From contig NZ_JACHMI010000001.1 in assembly GCF_014207985.1 (NCBI RefSeq), positions 3,455,001-3,519,000 of the forward strand: 64,000 nt of DNA, given 5' to 3'. Origin of the DNA: Nonomuraea rubra (GTDB taxonomy: Bacteria > Actinomycetota > Actinomycetes > Streptosporangiales > Streptosporangiaceae). Shown here piece after piece: positions 17,718-26,631 of this stretch; the stretch's first letter is position 1; each line of letters starts with the position of its first letter. A program made the translations under genes and the position numbers. Under the pieces are notes generated by a model. It had not been told where the DNA came from, searched no databases, and worked only from the letters and a program-made list of their open reading frames with translations.

Positions 17718-19427
17718 ATGCGGATCACCACCACTGACACGGCCTACCACCTGGACAGCGGCCACTACCACCTGACCGTCTCCCGTACCGACCCCAGCGC
17801 CGAGCTGGTGGGCTGGCTGACGCTCAACCTGCTGGCCTCGGCCGGCACGCGGGGCGGGCGCGACGAGACGTACGAGACGCTGCCGCCCGTGCTCGTCGAG
17901 CGCGGGGACGTGGCGATCTTCGACTTCCCGCAGCGCAGCACCCAGTGGGAGGCCAAGACGGTCCGGCTGACCTGCACCCCCGAGACGGTCGCGCTGGAGG
18001 TCCGGGTCGAGGGCGACGGCGTGCTCGGCGAGGTGACGCTGATGGGCGGCAGGGCCGTGCTCAACACCCGCGCCGCCGGCACGTTCCGGTCGGGGGTGCA
18101 CGCGCGCGGCGTCTTCAGCCCCACGCCCGCGCACCCCGTGCGGGTGGTGCGGCCGGTGTCCGAGCCGGTCGCGCTGACCGTCGTCGGCGACGCCTCGCCC
18201 GGCCGCCTGCACGCCGTCTTCTCCCCGCCGCCGCTCGTGCTGGCCTTCTGCAAGGACGAGCCGGACGGCGCGACCTCCGTCCCGGCGGGCGACTGGCTGG
18301 CGGCGTCGGTCCGCGCCGGGATCGACGGCCTGACCTTCACCGAGCTGACGTACGAGCCGCTGGACGGCGGCGCGCTGCTGCGCTTCGACTACGAGGGCCA
18401 CACCGAGGTACGCGGCTCCTGGACCTCGCCCGCCGTGGTGTTCCGCGCCGCGGCCTCGCCCTGGGAGGCCATCGCCCAGCACCGCGCCGACCTCGTCGAG
18501 CACGGCCTGGCGCCGTCGGGCGCCCCCGAGCGGGCCGACTGGTGGAGCCGGCCGATCTTCTGCGGCTGGGGCGCGCAGTGCGCCAGGGCCGACGGCGTCT
18601 CGCCGGTGGAGCTGTCGCGGCGCGACCTGTACGACGAGTGGCTGGCCACGCTGGAGGAGCACGGCATCGTCCCCGGCACCATCGTCATCGACGACCGGTG
18701 GCAGCTCACGTACGGCGACTGCGAGCCCGACGAGGCCAAGTGGCCGGCGCTGCGCGAGTGGATCGCCGATCGGCACGCCCGCGGCCAGCGCGTGCTGCTG
18801 TGGTGGCGCGCCTGGTCGGCCGACGGGCTGCCGCCGGAGGAGTGCGTGACGGACGCGGGCGGCCGCCCCGTGGCCGCCGACCCGTCGAACCCCGCCTACC
18901 GGCTGCGGGTCCGGGCCATCATGGAACGGCTCCTGGGCGACCTCGGCGCCGACGGCTTCAAGATCGACTTCACGCAGTGGTCACCCAGCGGCTCGCACCT
19001 CAAGACGTACGGCTCCACCTGGGGGATCGCCCTCCTGCACGAGCTGCTCGCCACCATGTACGAAGCCGCCAAGCAGGTCAAACCCGACGCTCTCATGATC
19101 ACCCACACCCCGCACCCGGCCTTCGCCGGCGTCACCGACATGATCAGGCTCAACGACGTGCTCGAGTACGACGCCCGCGGCGACCTCGTGCCCGCCGTGG
19201 ACCAGCTCCGCTACCGGCACGCGGTGGCCGCGCACGCCATGCCGCACCACCTGATCGACACCGACCAGTGGCCGATGCCCAGCCGGGCCGACTGGCTCGC
19301 CTACGCGCGGGCGCAGCCCGGGCTCGGCGTGCCCGCCCTGTACTACGTCGAGTCCATCGACAACACCGGCGAGCCGATCGGCGGCGCCGACCTCGACCAG
19401 GTGGCGGCCTGGTGGGGGCTGCGATGA
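17718..19427 (+). CDS. GH36/GH31-clan-like alpha-glycosidase
   Basis: A 569-residue protein with an N-terminal beta-rich domain (to about 250) and a TIM-barrel-like region with IVIDDRWQLTYGD near 320 and GADGFKIDFTQWSP near 412-424, whose Asp is the probable nucleophile as in GH36/GH31/GH27-type alpha-galactosidases and alpha-glucosidases. The C-terminal segment RYRHAVAAHAMPHHLIDTDQ supports this clan. It lacks a signal peptide and is translated 3 bases after the GH1 gene. Exact family and substrate are unsure. Its stop overlaps the ATG of the following oxidoreductase. Confidence 0.75.
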   Translation: MRITTTDTAYHLDSGHYHLTVSRTDPSAELVGWLTLNLLASAGTRGGRDETYETLPPVLVERGDVAIFDFPQRSTQWEAKTVRLTCTPETVALEVRVEGDGVLGEVTLMGGRAVLNTRAAGTFRSGVHARGVFSPTPAHPVRVVRPVSEPVALTVVGDASPGRLHAVFSPPPLVLAFCKDEPDGATSVPAGDWLAASVRAGIDGLTFTELTYEPLDGGALLRFDYEGHTEVRGSWTSPAVVFRAAASPWEAIAQHRADLVEHGLAPSGAPERADWWSRPIFCGWGAQCARADGVSPVELSRRDLYDEWLATLEEHGIVPGTIVIDDRWQLTYGDCEPDEAKWPALREWIADRHARGQRVLLWWRAWSADGLPPEECVTDAGGRPVAADPSNPAYRLRVRAIMERLLGDLGADGFKIDFTQWSPSGSHLKTYGSTWGIALLHELLATMYEAAKQVKPDALMITHTPHPAFAGVTDMIRLNDVLEYDARGDLVPAVDQLRYRHAVAAHAMPHHLIDTDQWPMPSRADWLAYARAQPGLGVPALYYVESIDNTGEPIGGADLDQVAAWWGLR

Positions 19428-20926
19428 GGCAGGCCGAGGTGGTCGTGTACGGCGCGACCTCGGCAGGCGTGTGCGCCGCCGTGGCCGCCGCCCGGCGCGG
19501 CCTGGACACCGTGCTGCTCGAACCCGGCCGGCACGTCGGCGGCATGACCTCGGGTGGGCTCGGCTACACCGACCTCGGCGACGCCCGCGTGCTGGGCGGC
19601 ATGGCCGCCGAGTTCCGCCAGGCCGTCGCCGGCGCCTACGGGGTGGCGCCCGGGCACTACGCCGGGCCCGAGCCGCACGTCGCCGAGGAGATCTTCCTGT
19701 CCTGGCTGGAGCGGGCGGGGGTGGAGGTCGTGTTCGGCGCGCCGCTGGGCGAGGTGGTCAGCTCGGGCGGGCGGATCGTGTCGGCCGGGGAGTTCGCGGC
19801 GGGCGTGTTCGTGGACGCGAGCTACGAGGGTGACCTGATGGCCGCCGCCGGGGTGCCGTACCGCGTCGGGCGCGAGGACCGGTCGCTGCACGGCGAGACC
19901 TTCGCCGGGCGGCGCGAGGTGGTGCCCGGCCTGCACAACTTCCCGCCGTGGATCTCGCCGTTCCGCGCCGACGGCACGCTCCTGCCGCAGGTCGCCGACG
20001 GGCCGATGGCCGAGGTGGGCGCGGGCGACGGCGGCGTCATGTCGTACGGCTACCGCGTCTGCATGACCACCGCGCCGGACCGGATCCCGTTCGAGCGGCG
20101 GCCCGGCTACGACGAGGAGCACTGGGAGCTGGGGCGCCGGCTCTTCCGCCACTGGCGCGAGCGGGGCGTCGAGCCCCGCGCGGGACGCCTGGTCGGCCTG
20201 GAGCCGAACCTGCCCGGCGGCAAGTGCGACGGCAACTCGCTCGGGTCGTTCTCCCTCAGCGTGCTCGACCGCTCGGCCTGGGCCTACCCCGACGCGGACG
20301 CCGCCGGGCGCGAGCGCATCCGCCTGCACCACCTGCACCACGCCCAGGACCTGCTGTACTTCCTCTCCCACGACCCCGAGGTGCCCGCCGCCGTGCGGGC
20401 CGAGCTGTCGCGGTGGGGGCTGCCGGCCGACGAGTTCGCCGACACCGGGCACCTGCCGCACCAGCTCTACGTGCGCGAGGCGCGGCGGATGCTGGGGGAG
20501 CGGCACCTGACCGAGCACGACCTCGTCCAGGGACGGCCGCAGCCGGACGTGATCGCGATGGGCTCCTACCACCTGGACATCCGCGAGGTGCAGCGGACCT
20601 GGCGGCACGTCTACGAACATCCCGACCCGGTGCCCATGGTGGTGACCGAGGGGTACCTGTCGGTGTGGGTGGCGCCGTACCAGATCCCGTACGGGGCGAT
20701 CGTGCCGCGGCGGGAGGAGTGCGCGAACCTGGTCGTGCCGGTGTGCGTGTCGGCCTCGCACGTGGCGTTCTCCTCCATCCGGATGGAGGTGCAGTACCAG
20801 ATGCTCGGGCATGCCGCCGGGCTGGCCGCCGCCCAGGCGGCGGGGAGCGGGAAGGCGGTGCAGGACGTGGACGTGGCGGCGTTGCAGGAGGAGCTGCGGG
20901 CGGCCGGCCAGGTGCTGTCGCTCTGA
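19424..20926 (+). CDS. FAD-dependent oxidoreductase (PF12831-like)
   Basis: A 500-residue flavoprotein. The N-terminal Rossmann motif reads VVVYGATSAGVCAAVAAARRG and is followed by GRHVGGMTSGGLGYTDLG, a layout typical of FAD_oxidored (PF12831) proteins often found in polysaccharide-use loci. FVDASYEGDLMAAAGVPYRVGRE near residue 130 and a C-terminal GHAAGLAAA also fit. The substrate is unknown. The gene overlaps the GH36-like gene by ATGA and closes the operon ahead of a strong terminator. Confidence 0.85.
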   Translation: MRQAEVVVYGATSAGVCAAVAAARRGLDTVLLEPGRHVGGMTSGGLGYTDLGDARVLGGMAAEFRQAVAGAYGVAPGHYAGPEPHVAEEIFLSWLERAGVEVVFGAPLGEVVSSGGRIVSAGEFAAGVFVDASYEGDLMAAAGVPYRVGREDRSLHGETFAGRREVVPGLHNFPPWISPFRADGTLLPQVADGPMAEVGAGDGGVMSYGYRVCMTTAPDRIPFERRPGYDEEHWELGRRLFRHWRERGVEPRAGRLVGLEPNLPGGKCDGNSLGSFSLSVLDRSAWAYPDADAAGRERIRLHHLHHAQDLLYFLSHDPEVPAAVRAELSRWGLPADEFADTGHLPHQLYVREARRMLGERHLTEHDLVQGRPQPDVIAMGSYHLDIREVQRTWRHVYEHPDPVPMVVTEGYLSVWVAPYQIPYGAIVPRREECANLVVPVCVSASHVAFSSIRMEVQYQMLGHAAGLAAAQAAGSGKAVQDVDVAALQEELRAAGQVLSL

Positions 20927-20960
20927 CCCGCGCAGCGGCGCCGGCGCTCTGACACACGAC

Positions 20961-20993
20961 GCGGCCCGTGGTGGTCTCACCACCACGGGCCGC
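20961..20993. terminator. Bidirectional hairpin terminator between convergent genes
   Basis: Perfect 15-bp arms GCGGCCCGTGGTGGT and ACCACCACGGGCCGC enclose a 3-base loop, followed by TTCCTGCTTTTC. It lies between the oxidoreductase gene and the convergent GH84 gene and would serve both. Confidence 0.85.
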
Positions 20994-21003
20994 TTCCTGC
21001 TTT

Positions 21004-22638
21004 TCAGGCGGTGACGCGTTCGAGCACCTGGCGGGCGAACGGCGGGATCACCTTGCGCAGCACGTTCGCCTCGTGCGTCTCGGCGCGGGCCAGCGCCTCC
21101 TCGGCCGCCGCCAGCGTGCCCGCGCCCGTCAGCAGGTCGAGCGCGGCCAGCCCGGCCGCGCCCATGTCCCTGGCCGCCGACACCCACCGGGCCAGCTCGG
21201 CGGCGATGGGGCCCGGCACGCCGGTCGGCAGCTCCGCCAGCCGTACCAGCTCGGCGCGCAGCACCTCGTAGGGGCCGCCCTCCAGCGCGGCGGCGCACAG
21301 AGCGGTCAGCGCCGGGCTCTGGTCGTCGCCGGGTGGCCACGCCGAGCACGCCTCCACCAGCGGCAGCAGCTCCGCGGCCCCCGGCAGCAGCCGGATCGCC
21401 CGCTCGTGCGAGCGGGCCGGGTCGTAGGCCGCCAGGTGCCAGGCGTAGTCGGCCACCGTCGTCAGCGCGATCCGCGAGGCCGCGGCCTCCACCATCGGGT
21501 TGGCGGTGATGCCCTCCAGCGGCACCTCGTCCAGGTCCGTGGCCCGGCCGACCAGCGGCCCCAGGAAGACCCGGGAGAAGTCGAAGTCGTTGACCGGGAA
21601 GTTGTCCCACAGCGCCACCCGGTGGCCGTAGGAGGCCGCCGCGGCCGTCATGTCGTACGCGGAGATCGTGCCGACCACCACGTCGGAGCCGGTCCACCAC
21701 ACCAGCACGTCGGCGGGCAGCTCGGCCGCCAGCCGGTCGCGGTAGGCGGTGCGGGCGGTGCCCGCGTAGTCGGTGGGCACCATGGTCAGCGGCCGGTCAG
21801 CGCCGTGGGGCGCGAGGAAGTGCTCGGCGAAGTCGCGGCAGACCGCCGCGTGGGCGCTGGCGCTCGCCCCCTCCGCCGTGCCGTACGCCTCGCGGTCGGG
21901 CACGTGGCTCAGCTCGGGCGGGATGTCGTCGAAGAGCAGCGCGTACTCCCTGACACCGGCCTGCCACACCTGCTCGGCCTTGGCCCGCAGCGCCGCCCGC
22001 TCGGCCGGGTCGCTGTAGACCATCGACAGGCCGGGGCTGAGCGCGAACACGAACCGCACGTGCCGCGCCGCCGCCTCCGCCACCAGCTCGGCCAGCCGCG
22101 CCAGCTCCTCCTCCGGGTACGGCTCCCGCCACCGCTCCCGGTGGAACGGGTCGTCCTTCGGGGCGTACACGTAGGCGTTGAGCTTGTGCCTGGCGGAGAA
22201 GCGCAGGTGGTCCATGCGGTCGGCGTGCGTCCACGGGGTGCCGTAGAAGCCCTCGATCGTGCCGCGGAGCGGCAGGTCGGGCCAGTCGCGGACGTCCGAC
22301 TCGGGCACGCACGCCACGTGCTCGGAGCACGGGACCTCCGCCAGCGCGATCAGGGTCTGCGCCCCGTAGAACGCCCCGGCGGGATCGGCTCCCACGATCG
22401 TCACCCTGCCGTCGCCCGCCGTCAGCGTGTACCCTTCCGGCGGCAGCCCGGCACCGGAGTCGACCCGCACCTCGACGAGCGCGGGGGCGCCGGGTGTCAA
22501 CGGGAGTGCCCGGCGCAGCTCGCCGACGGCACTCGCGGCAGCCGCGTCGCCCTGCACTCCGCCGTCACGAAGTTCGAGGTGTGAAATGCCGAAAGTAGCC
22601 TTTTTCGGACAGGGAACAATCCACTCCAGGGCATCCAT
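21004..22638 (-). CDS. GH84 beta-N-acetylglucosaminidase
   Basis: A 544-residue hexosaminidase of the hyaluronidase/O-GlcNAcase family. After an N-terminal GH20b-like beta domain (to about 110), the catalytic barrel starts with RGTIEGFYGTPWTHADR near 125. The neighbouring catalytic aspartates are in LLFDDIPPELS near residue 238, the usual substrate-assisted pair. TMVPTDYAGTARTAYRDRL and VVWTGSDV-type segments follow. No signal peptide is seen, so it probably acts inside the cell on imported GlcNAc-containing oligosaccharides. The ATG at 22638 has no clear ribosome site, and a -10-like TATCGT lies 7 bases upstream, consistent with a leaderless mRNA. Confidence 0.88.
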   Translation of the reverse strand: MDALEWIVPCPKKATFGISHLELRDGGVQGDAAAASAVGELRRALPLTPGAPALVEVRVDSGAGLPPEGYTLTAGDGRVTIVGADPAGAFYGAQTLIALAEVPCSEHVACVPESDVRDWPDLPLRGTIEGFYGTPWTHADRMDHLRFSARHKLNAYVYAPKDDPFHRERWREPYPEEELARLAELVAEAAARHVRFVFALSPGLSMVYSDPAERAALRAKAEQVWQAGVREYALLFDDIPPELSHVPDREAYGTAEGASASAHAAVCRDFAEHFLAPHGADRPLTMVPTDYAGTARTAYRDRLAAELPADVLVWWTGSDVVVGTISAYDMTAAAASYGHRVALWDNFPVNDFDFSRVFLGPLVGRATDLDEVPLEGITANPMVEAAASRIALTTVADYAWHLAAYDPARSHERAIRLLPGAAELLPLVEACSAWPPGDDQSPALTALCAAALEGGPYEVLRAELVRLAELPTGVPGPIAAELARWVSAARDMGAAGLAALDLLTGAGTLAAAEEALARAETHEANVLRKVIPPFARQVLERVTA

Positions 22639-22662
22639 TGTGGGAACGATACCGGATAGGAT
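22639..22662. promoter_or_regulatory. Divergent promoter with LacI-type operator (GH84 / MBL protein)
   Basis: TGTGGGAACGATACCGGA (22639-22656) matches the operator upstream of the ROK gene at 14 of 18 positions. Minus-strand -10 TATCGT overlaps it (22651-22646). A plus-strand -10 TAGGAT (22657-22662) follows and would start transcription at or next to the GTG at 22671. One operator can therefore block both directions. Confidence 0.6.
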
Positions 22663-22670
22663 CGGGCCTC

Positions 22671-24518
22671 GTGGGTAAGGAAGTAACCGAAGTTGTGCCC
22701 GGGGTGCTCCGCGTCGAGGACACCTGCCACGTCTACGTCATCAAGGCTCCCGCCGCCCAGGGCGAGGAGCGCACCGGGATCGCCGTCGACTTCGGTTCGG
22801 GGCGGGTGCTCGACCTGCTCGACGAGCTCGGCCTCGACCGCATCACCGATGTCCTGGTCACCCACCACCACCGCGACCAGGTGCAGGGGCTGCACCGGGC
22901 GGTCGAGGCGGGCGTGGCCGTCCACGTGCCGCCCGTCGAGCGTGACCTGTTCGACAGGGTCGGCGAGATGTGGGAGGGGCGCCAGCTCCTCAACGACTAC
23001 GACCTGCGCGACGACCGCTTCTCGCTGCTGGAGCCGGTTCCGATCACGGGCGTGGTGCCGGAGTATCGGACGGCCCGATATGGCGGGGTGGACGTGCGCG
23101 TCCTGCCCACACCCGGTCACACTCCCGGCTCCGTCACGTACGTCGTGGGCGGCGCGGCCTTCACCGGTGACCTGATCTACGCCCCGGGCAAGGTGTGGTC
23201 GCTGGCCGCCACCCAGTGGTCGTACACCGAGAACGAGGGCCCCGCCATGGTCGTCGTCAGCTCCGAGCTGCTCCAGCGGGAGGAGCTCGACGTGCTGCTG
23301 CCCTCGCACGGCGAGCCGATGACCGACCCGAAGGACGCCCTGGCCCGGCTGTCGGCCGCCATGCAGCGTTACGTGGACTTCCGCCGCCCGCACCCCTGGG
23401 ACGTGCGCGGCCTGCTGAACAACCCGTTCGTGCAGGTCACGCCGCACCTGCTGATGAACAGGAGCAGCCAGTCCTACAGCTACGTGCTGCTGTCGGAGTC
23501 GGGCGCGGCCATGGTGTTCGACTTCGGCTACGACATGTCCACCGGCCTGGTGAAGAGCACCGCCCGCGAGGCGCGCCGCCCCTGGCTGGCCTCCCTGCCC
23601 GCGCTGCGCGAGCACTACGGCGTGACCGGCGTCGAGGTCGCCCTGCCCACCCATTACCACGACGACCACGTGGCGGGCATGCCGCTGCTGCGCGACGTCG
23701 AGGGCACCGCGATCTGGGCACCTTCCCACATCGCCCCCATCCTGGCCACGCCGCTCCACCACGACCTGCCGTGCCAGTGGTTCGACCCGATCCCCGCCGA
23801 CCGGGTGCTCGGGCTGGGCGAGACCGTGCGCTGGCGGGAGTACGACATCACGGTGCACGACCTGCCGGGGCACACGCTGTTCGCGGCGGCGTACGAGTTC
23901 GAGGTGGACGGGCACCGCGTGCTGGTGACCGGTGACCAGCAGGACGGGATGGGCATCCCGAACGAACGCCAGGAGATCCTGAACTTCCAGTACAAGAACA
24001 GGTTCCAGATCGAGGACTACCGCAAGAGCGCCGCGCTCTACCGGCGCCTGCGCCCCGACCTCATGGTCAGCGGCCACTGGCGGCCCCGCTGGGTGGACGA
24101 CGACTACCTGCACATGATGACCGAGCGCGGTGAGGAGCTGGTCGCGCTGCACCACGACCTGCTCCCGCTGGACCGGCTCGACCTCGGGGCTGACGGGGTG
24201 CTGTGCCGCCTGACGCCGTACTATACGAGCGTCCCCACGGGCGGCGAGATCGTGCTGACGGCCACCGTGCGCAACCCGTGGCCGGACAAGGCCGTGGCCA
24301 CCCTCCAGCCGGTGGTGCCGCCCGGCTGGCGGTGCGAGCAGGGATCCCTGACGCTTAGGTTGCCCGGAGGGGGTATGGAGCAGGTGCATCTCCGTCTCGT
24401 CGCCGACGTCGTGCCGCGACGCCGTGTTCGCCTCGCAGTCGATCTGACCATCGGCGATCTGCGTCTCGGGCAGCACGCCGAGGCGCTGGTCGACGTGGTC
24501 CCGGAAGGGATTCGATGA
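22671..24518 (+). CDS. Tandem metallo-beta-lactamase-fold protein with C-terminal beta domain
   Basis: A 615-residue protein with two MBL-fold domains. The first (about 1-260) has VLVTHHHRDQ, where the last His of HxHxDH is replaced by Gln, then PTPGHTPGSVTYVV and FTGDLIY. The second (about 270-500) has the full PTHYHDDHVAG motif, LPGHTLFAAAYEF, VTGDQQDG and VSGHWRP. The last 85 residues look like a NEW3/Ig-type beta domain (GGEIVLTATVRNPWPDKA). It probably hydrolyses an ester, lactone or phosphodiester linked to the glycan pathway, but no activity is known to me for this architecture. GTG 22671 is chosen because upstream in-frame codons fall in the promoter. It overlaps lacI by ATGA. Confidence 0.8.
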   Translation: MGKEVTEVVPGVLRVEDTCHVYVIKAPAAQGEERTGIAVDFGSGRVLDLLDELGLDRITDVLVTHHHRDQVQGLHRAVEAGVAVHVPPVERDLFDRVGEMWEGRQLLNDYDLRDDRFSLLEPVPITGVVPEYRTARYGGVDVRVLPTPGHTPGSVTYVVGGAAFTGDLIYAPGKVWSLAATQWSYTENEGPAMVVVSSELLQREELDVLLPSHGEPMTDPKDALARLSAAMQRYVDFRRPHPWDVRGLLNNPFVQVTPHLLMNRSSQSYSYVLLSESGAAMVFDFGYDMSTGLVKSTAREARRPWLASLPALREHYGVTGVEVALPTHYHDDHVAGMPLLRDVEGTAIWAPSHIAPILATPLHHDLPCQWFDPIPADRVLGLGETVRWREYDITVHDLPGHTLFAAAYEFEVDGHRVLVTGDQQDGMGIPNERQEILNFQYKNRFQIEDYRKSAALYRRLRPDLMVSGHWRPRWVDDDYLHMMTERGEELVALHHDLLPLDRLDLGADGVLCRLTPYYTSVPTGGEIVLTATVRNPWPDKAVATLQPVVPPGWRCEQGSLTLRLPGGGMEQVHLRLVADVVPRRRVRLAVDLTIGDLRLGQHAEALVDVVPEGIR

Positions 24519-25558
24519 CCGTAGAACGGCGCAGCGCCCCTCTCGGCCGTTCCCGCCGCCCCACGATCAAGGACGTGGCCGAGGCCGCCGGAGTCTCGCG
24601 CTCCACCGTCTCCAGGGCGCTGACCGGGCGCGGCTACGCCGCCAGCGACGTGCGCGAGCGGGTGCTGCGGGCCGCGGCCGAGCTGGGCTACGTGCCCGAC
24701 GTCATGGCACGCACGCTCAAGCAGCAGGTCAGCCGGTCGGTCGGGGTCCTGGTGAGCGACCTGCGCAACCCGTTCTACGCGGAGCTGGCCGCCGGCGCCA
24801 GCAGGGAGGCCCGCGAGCGCGGCTACACCATGGTGCTGGCCGACACGAGCCTGTCGGCGGAGGCCGAGGGTGAGGCCGCGGAGGCACTGGTGGCGCTCCG
24901 GGTGGCCGGGGTGGTCGTGACGCCCAACTCCTCCGCCGTGTCCACCTATCTGGGCTCCCACGGCATCCCGGTGGTCGAGGTGGACCGCCAGTTCGCGGCC
25001 GGCTCGACCGACGGCGTCGTGGTCGGCAACCGCGTGGGCGCCCGTACCGCGACCGCCCACCTCGTCGGGCTGGGCCACCGCAGGATCGCGCTGTTCATCG
25101 ACGAGACCGACTGGACCACCGGGTACGAGCGGTACCAGGGCTACCTGGAGGCGCTGAACGCCGGTCGCATCAAGGTCGATCCCGAGCTGGTCGTCTCCTC
25201 GGGCTGGGACGTGGCCGACTCGCGCCGCCGGGCGCTCGACATGCTGCGCGGCCCCGACCGTCCCACAGCCGTGTTCGCCGCCAACAACGTGCTCGCCGAA
25301 GGCGTCTGGCGGGCGATCGGCGAGCTGGGCCTGAGCGTGCCCGGCGACATCAGCCTCGTCGCCTTCGACGACGCGCCCTGGATGAGCATGGTCTCGCCCA
25401 CGGTCAGCGCGGTCTCGCAGGACACCTTCAACCTGGGCGCGACCGCCGTACGCAGGCTCGACGAGCGTATCGAGCGGCCTGAGTCCGACTCGGTCACGAC
25501 CGTGCTCAACGTGCGGCTCATCGAGCGCGAATCCACCGCGCAGCCTCCCGCCGTCTGA
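24515..25558 (+). CDS. LacI-family transcriptional regulator of the glycan locus
   Basis: A 347-residue LacI/GalR regulator with HTH PTIKDVAEAAGVSRSTVSRAL at residues 16-36, hinge helix near VPDVMARTLKQQVS, and a sugar-binding effector domain (VGVLVSDLRNPFYAELAAG onwards). It is translationally coupled to the MBL gene. It is the best candidate to bind the three similar sites at 13138-13155, 22639-22656 and 25613-25630, which would place importer, glycosidases, kinase, isomerase and itself in one regulon. Confidence 0.92.
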   Translation: MTVERRSAPLGRSRRPTIKDVAEAAGVSRSTVSRALTGRGYAASDVRERVLRAAAELGYVPDVMARTLKQQVSRSVGVLVSDLRNPFYAELAAGASREARERGYTMVLADTSLSAEAEGEAAEALVALRVAGVVVTPNSSAVSTYLGSHGIPVVEVDRQFAAGSTDGVVVGNRVGARTATAHLVGLGHRRIALFIDETDWTTGYERYQGYLEALNAGRIKVDPELVVSSGWDVADSRRRALDMLRGPDRPTAVFAANNVLAEGVWRAIGELGLSVPGDISLVAFDDAPWMSMVSPTVSAVSQDTFNLGATAVRRLDERIERPESDSVTTVLNVRLIERESTAQPPAV

Positions 25559-25578
25559 CATTTCTGCCATCCGGTGCG

Positions 25579-25653
25579 TTGACCCGCGGGGAAAGGTCGC
25601 CCTAGGATCCCGTGTGGGAACGATGTCACAGCCTCAACGCGGCAGTCGTTCCC
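25579..25653 (+). promoter_or_regulatory. Promoter and operators of the ROK-SIS-GH38 operon
   Basis: A good sigma-70-like promoter: TTGACC (25579-25584), 18-base spacer, TAGGAT (25603-25608). The predicted start point lies at operator TGTGGGAACGATGTCACA (25613-25630), a palindrome with a CG centre. A second, inverted half-site TCGTTCCC (25646-25653) mirrors GGGAACGA of the first, so a second dimer or a loop could form. Confidence 0.65.
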
Positions 25654-25665
25654 GTCGGAGGCCCA

Positions 25666-26631
25666 ATGGAGCACGATCTTCCCGCCGTCCTGTCCCTGGA
25701 CATCGGCGGCACCAAACTCGCCGCGGGCGTGGTCACAGGCGATGGCCTGATCCACGGCTGGCAGGTCACCCCCACCCGCAGGGAGGAGGGGCCGCGACCC
25801 GTTCTGACCAGGCTGTTCGATCTGGGCAGGAAGGCGGTCGCGGAGGCCGGCGTGCCCGAGGTGGCCGCTGTCGGCATCTCCTGCGGCGGCCCGCTGGACA
25901 CCACGGCAGGCGTCCTGGAGTGCCCGCCGCACCTGCCGGGATGGATCGACATCCCGATCGTCGCCCTGGCCACGGAGACCTTCGGCGTCCCCGCCGCCCT
26001 TGAGAACGATGCCACGGCCGCCGCGCTGGGCGAATTCCGGTACGGCGCGGGCCGCGGCACCAGCACCATGGTGTACCTCACGATCTCCACGGGCGTCGGC
26101 GGCGGCTCCGTCATCGGCGGCCGGCTGCACCGCGGCGCGGCCGGCAACGGGGGTGAGCTGGGGCACGTCATGGTGCGTCCGGGCGGGCGGAAGTGCTCCT
26201 GCGGGCGGCGGGGCTGCCTGGAGGCGTACGCGTCCGGCACCTCCATCGCCGAGCGCGCCCGCGAGGCCCTGGCCGCCGGCCGCCCCTCGTCGCTGTCCGC
26301 CCTCGCGCTTCCCACGGCGGAGGACGTCTCACGCGCCGCCGAGGCGGGCGACCCGCTCGCGATCGAGGTGTGGGACGAGACCACATGGGCACTGGGCACC
26401 GCGCTCACCGACCTGGTGAACGCGTTCGAGCCCGAGCTGGTCGTCCTCGGCGGCGGCGTCACCCGATCGGGTGCCCGGCTCCTCGACCCCGTCGCCGCTG
26501 CCGTCGCCAGGGACGCCATGCCGCCCGCCGCCCGCGCCGCCCGCTTCACGCTGGCCGAGCTCGGCGACGGCGTCTGCGTGGTCGGCGCCGGTGCCGTCGC
26601 CCACGACCTCCTCACCGGCGCCGCGAGATAG
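25666..26631 (+). CDS. ROK-family sugar kinase
   Basis: A 321-residue ROK protein without an N-terminal HTH, so an enzyme rather than a repressor. The ATP-binding start LSLDIGGTKLAAGVV, the ROK signature near residues 135-165 (GVGGGSVIGGRLHRGAAGNGG with the HVMVRPGG that follows) and the zinc-binding CSCGRRGC near 177-184 are intact. It probably phosphorylates glucose, mannose or an N-acetylhexosamine released by the neighbouring glycosidases. ATG 25666 is preceded by GGAGG. The C-terminal codons and the stop lie in an 18-bp repeat array (26615-26687). Confidence 0.9.
   Translation: MEHDLPAVLSLDIGGTKLAAGVVTGDGLIHGWQVTPTRREEGPRPVLTRLFDLGRKAVAEAGVPEVAAVGISCGGPLDTTAGVLECPPHLPGWIDIPIVALATETFGVPAALENDATAAALGEFRYGAGRGTSTMVYLTISTGVGGGSVIGGRLHRGAAGNGGELGHVMVRPGGRKCSCGRRGCLEAYASGTSIAERAREALAAGRPSSLSALALPTAEDVSRAAEAGDPLAIEVWDETTWALGTALTDLVNAFEPELVVLGGGVTRSGARLLDPVAAAVARDAMPPAARAARFTLAELGDGVCVVGAGAVAHDLLTGAAR

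Noticed and set aside
16173..18776. Long minus-strand frame across GH1 and GH36-like genes
   Set aside because: It is a shadow of the plus-strand genes, whose catalytic motifs are intact.
22638..22670. A TTG start at 22638 for the MBL protein
   Set aside because: It would overlap the operator and the GH84 start codon and adds 11 residues unlike MBL proteins; GTG 22671 fits the -10 at 22657.
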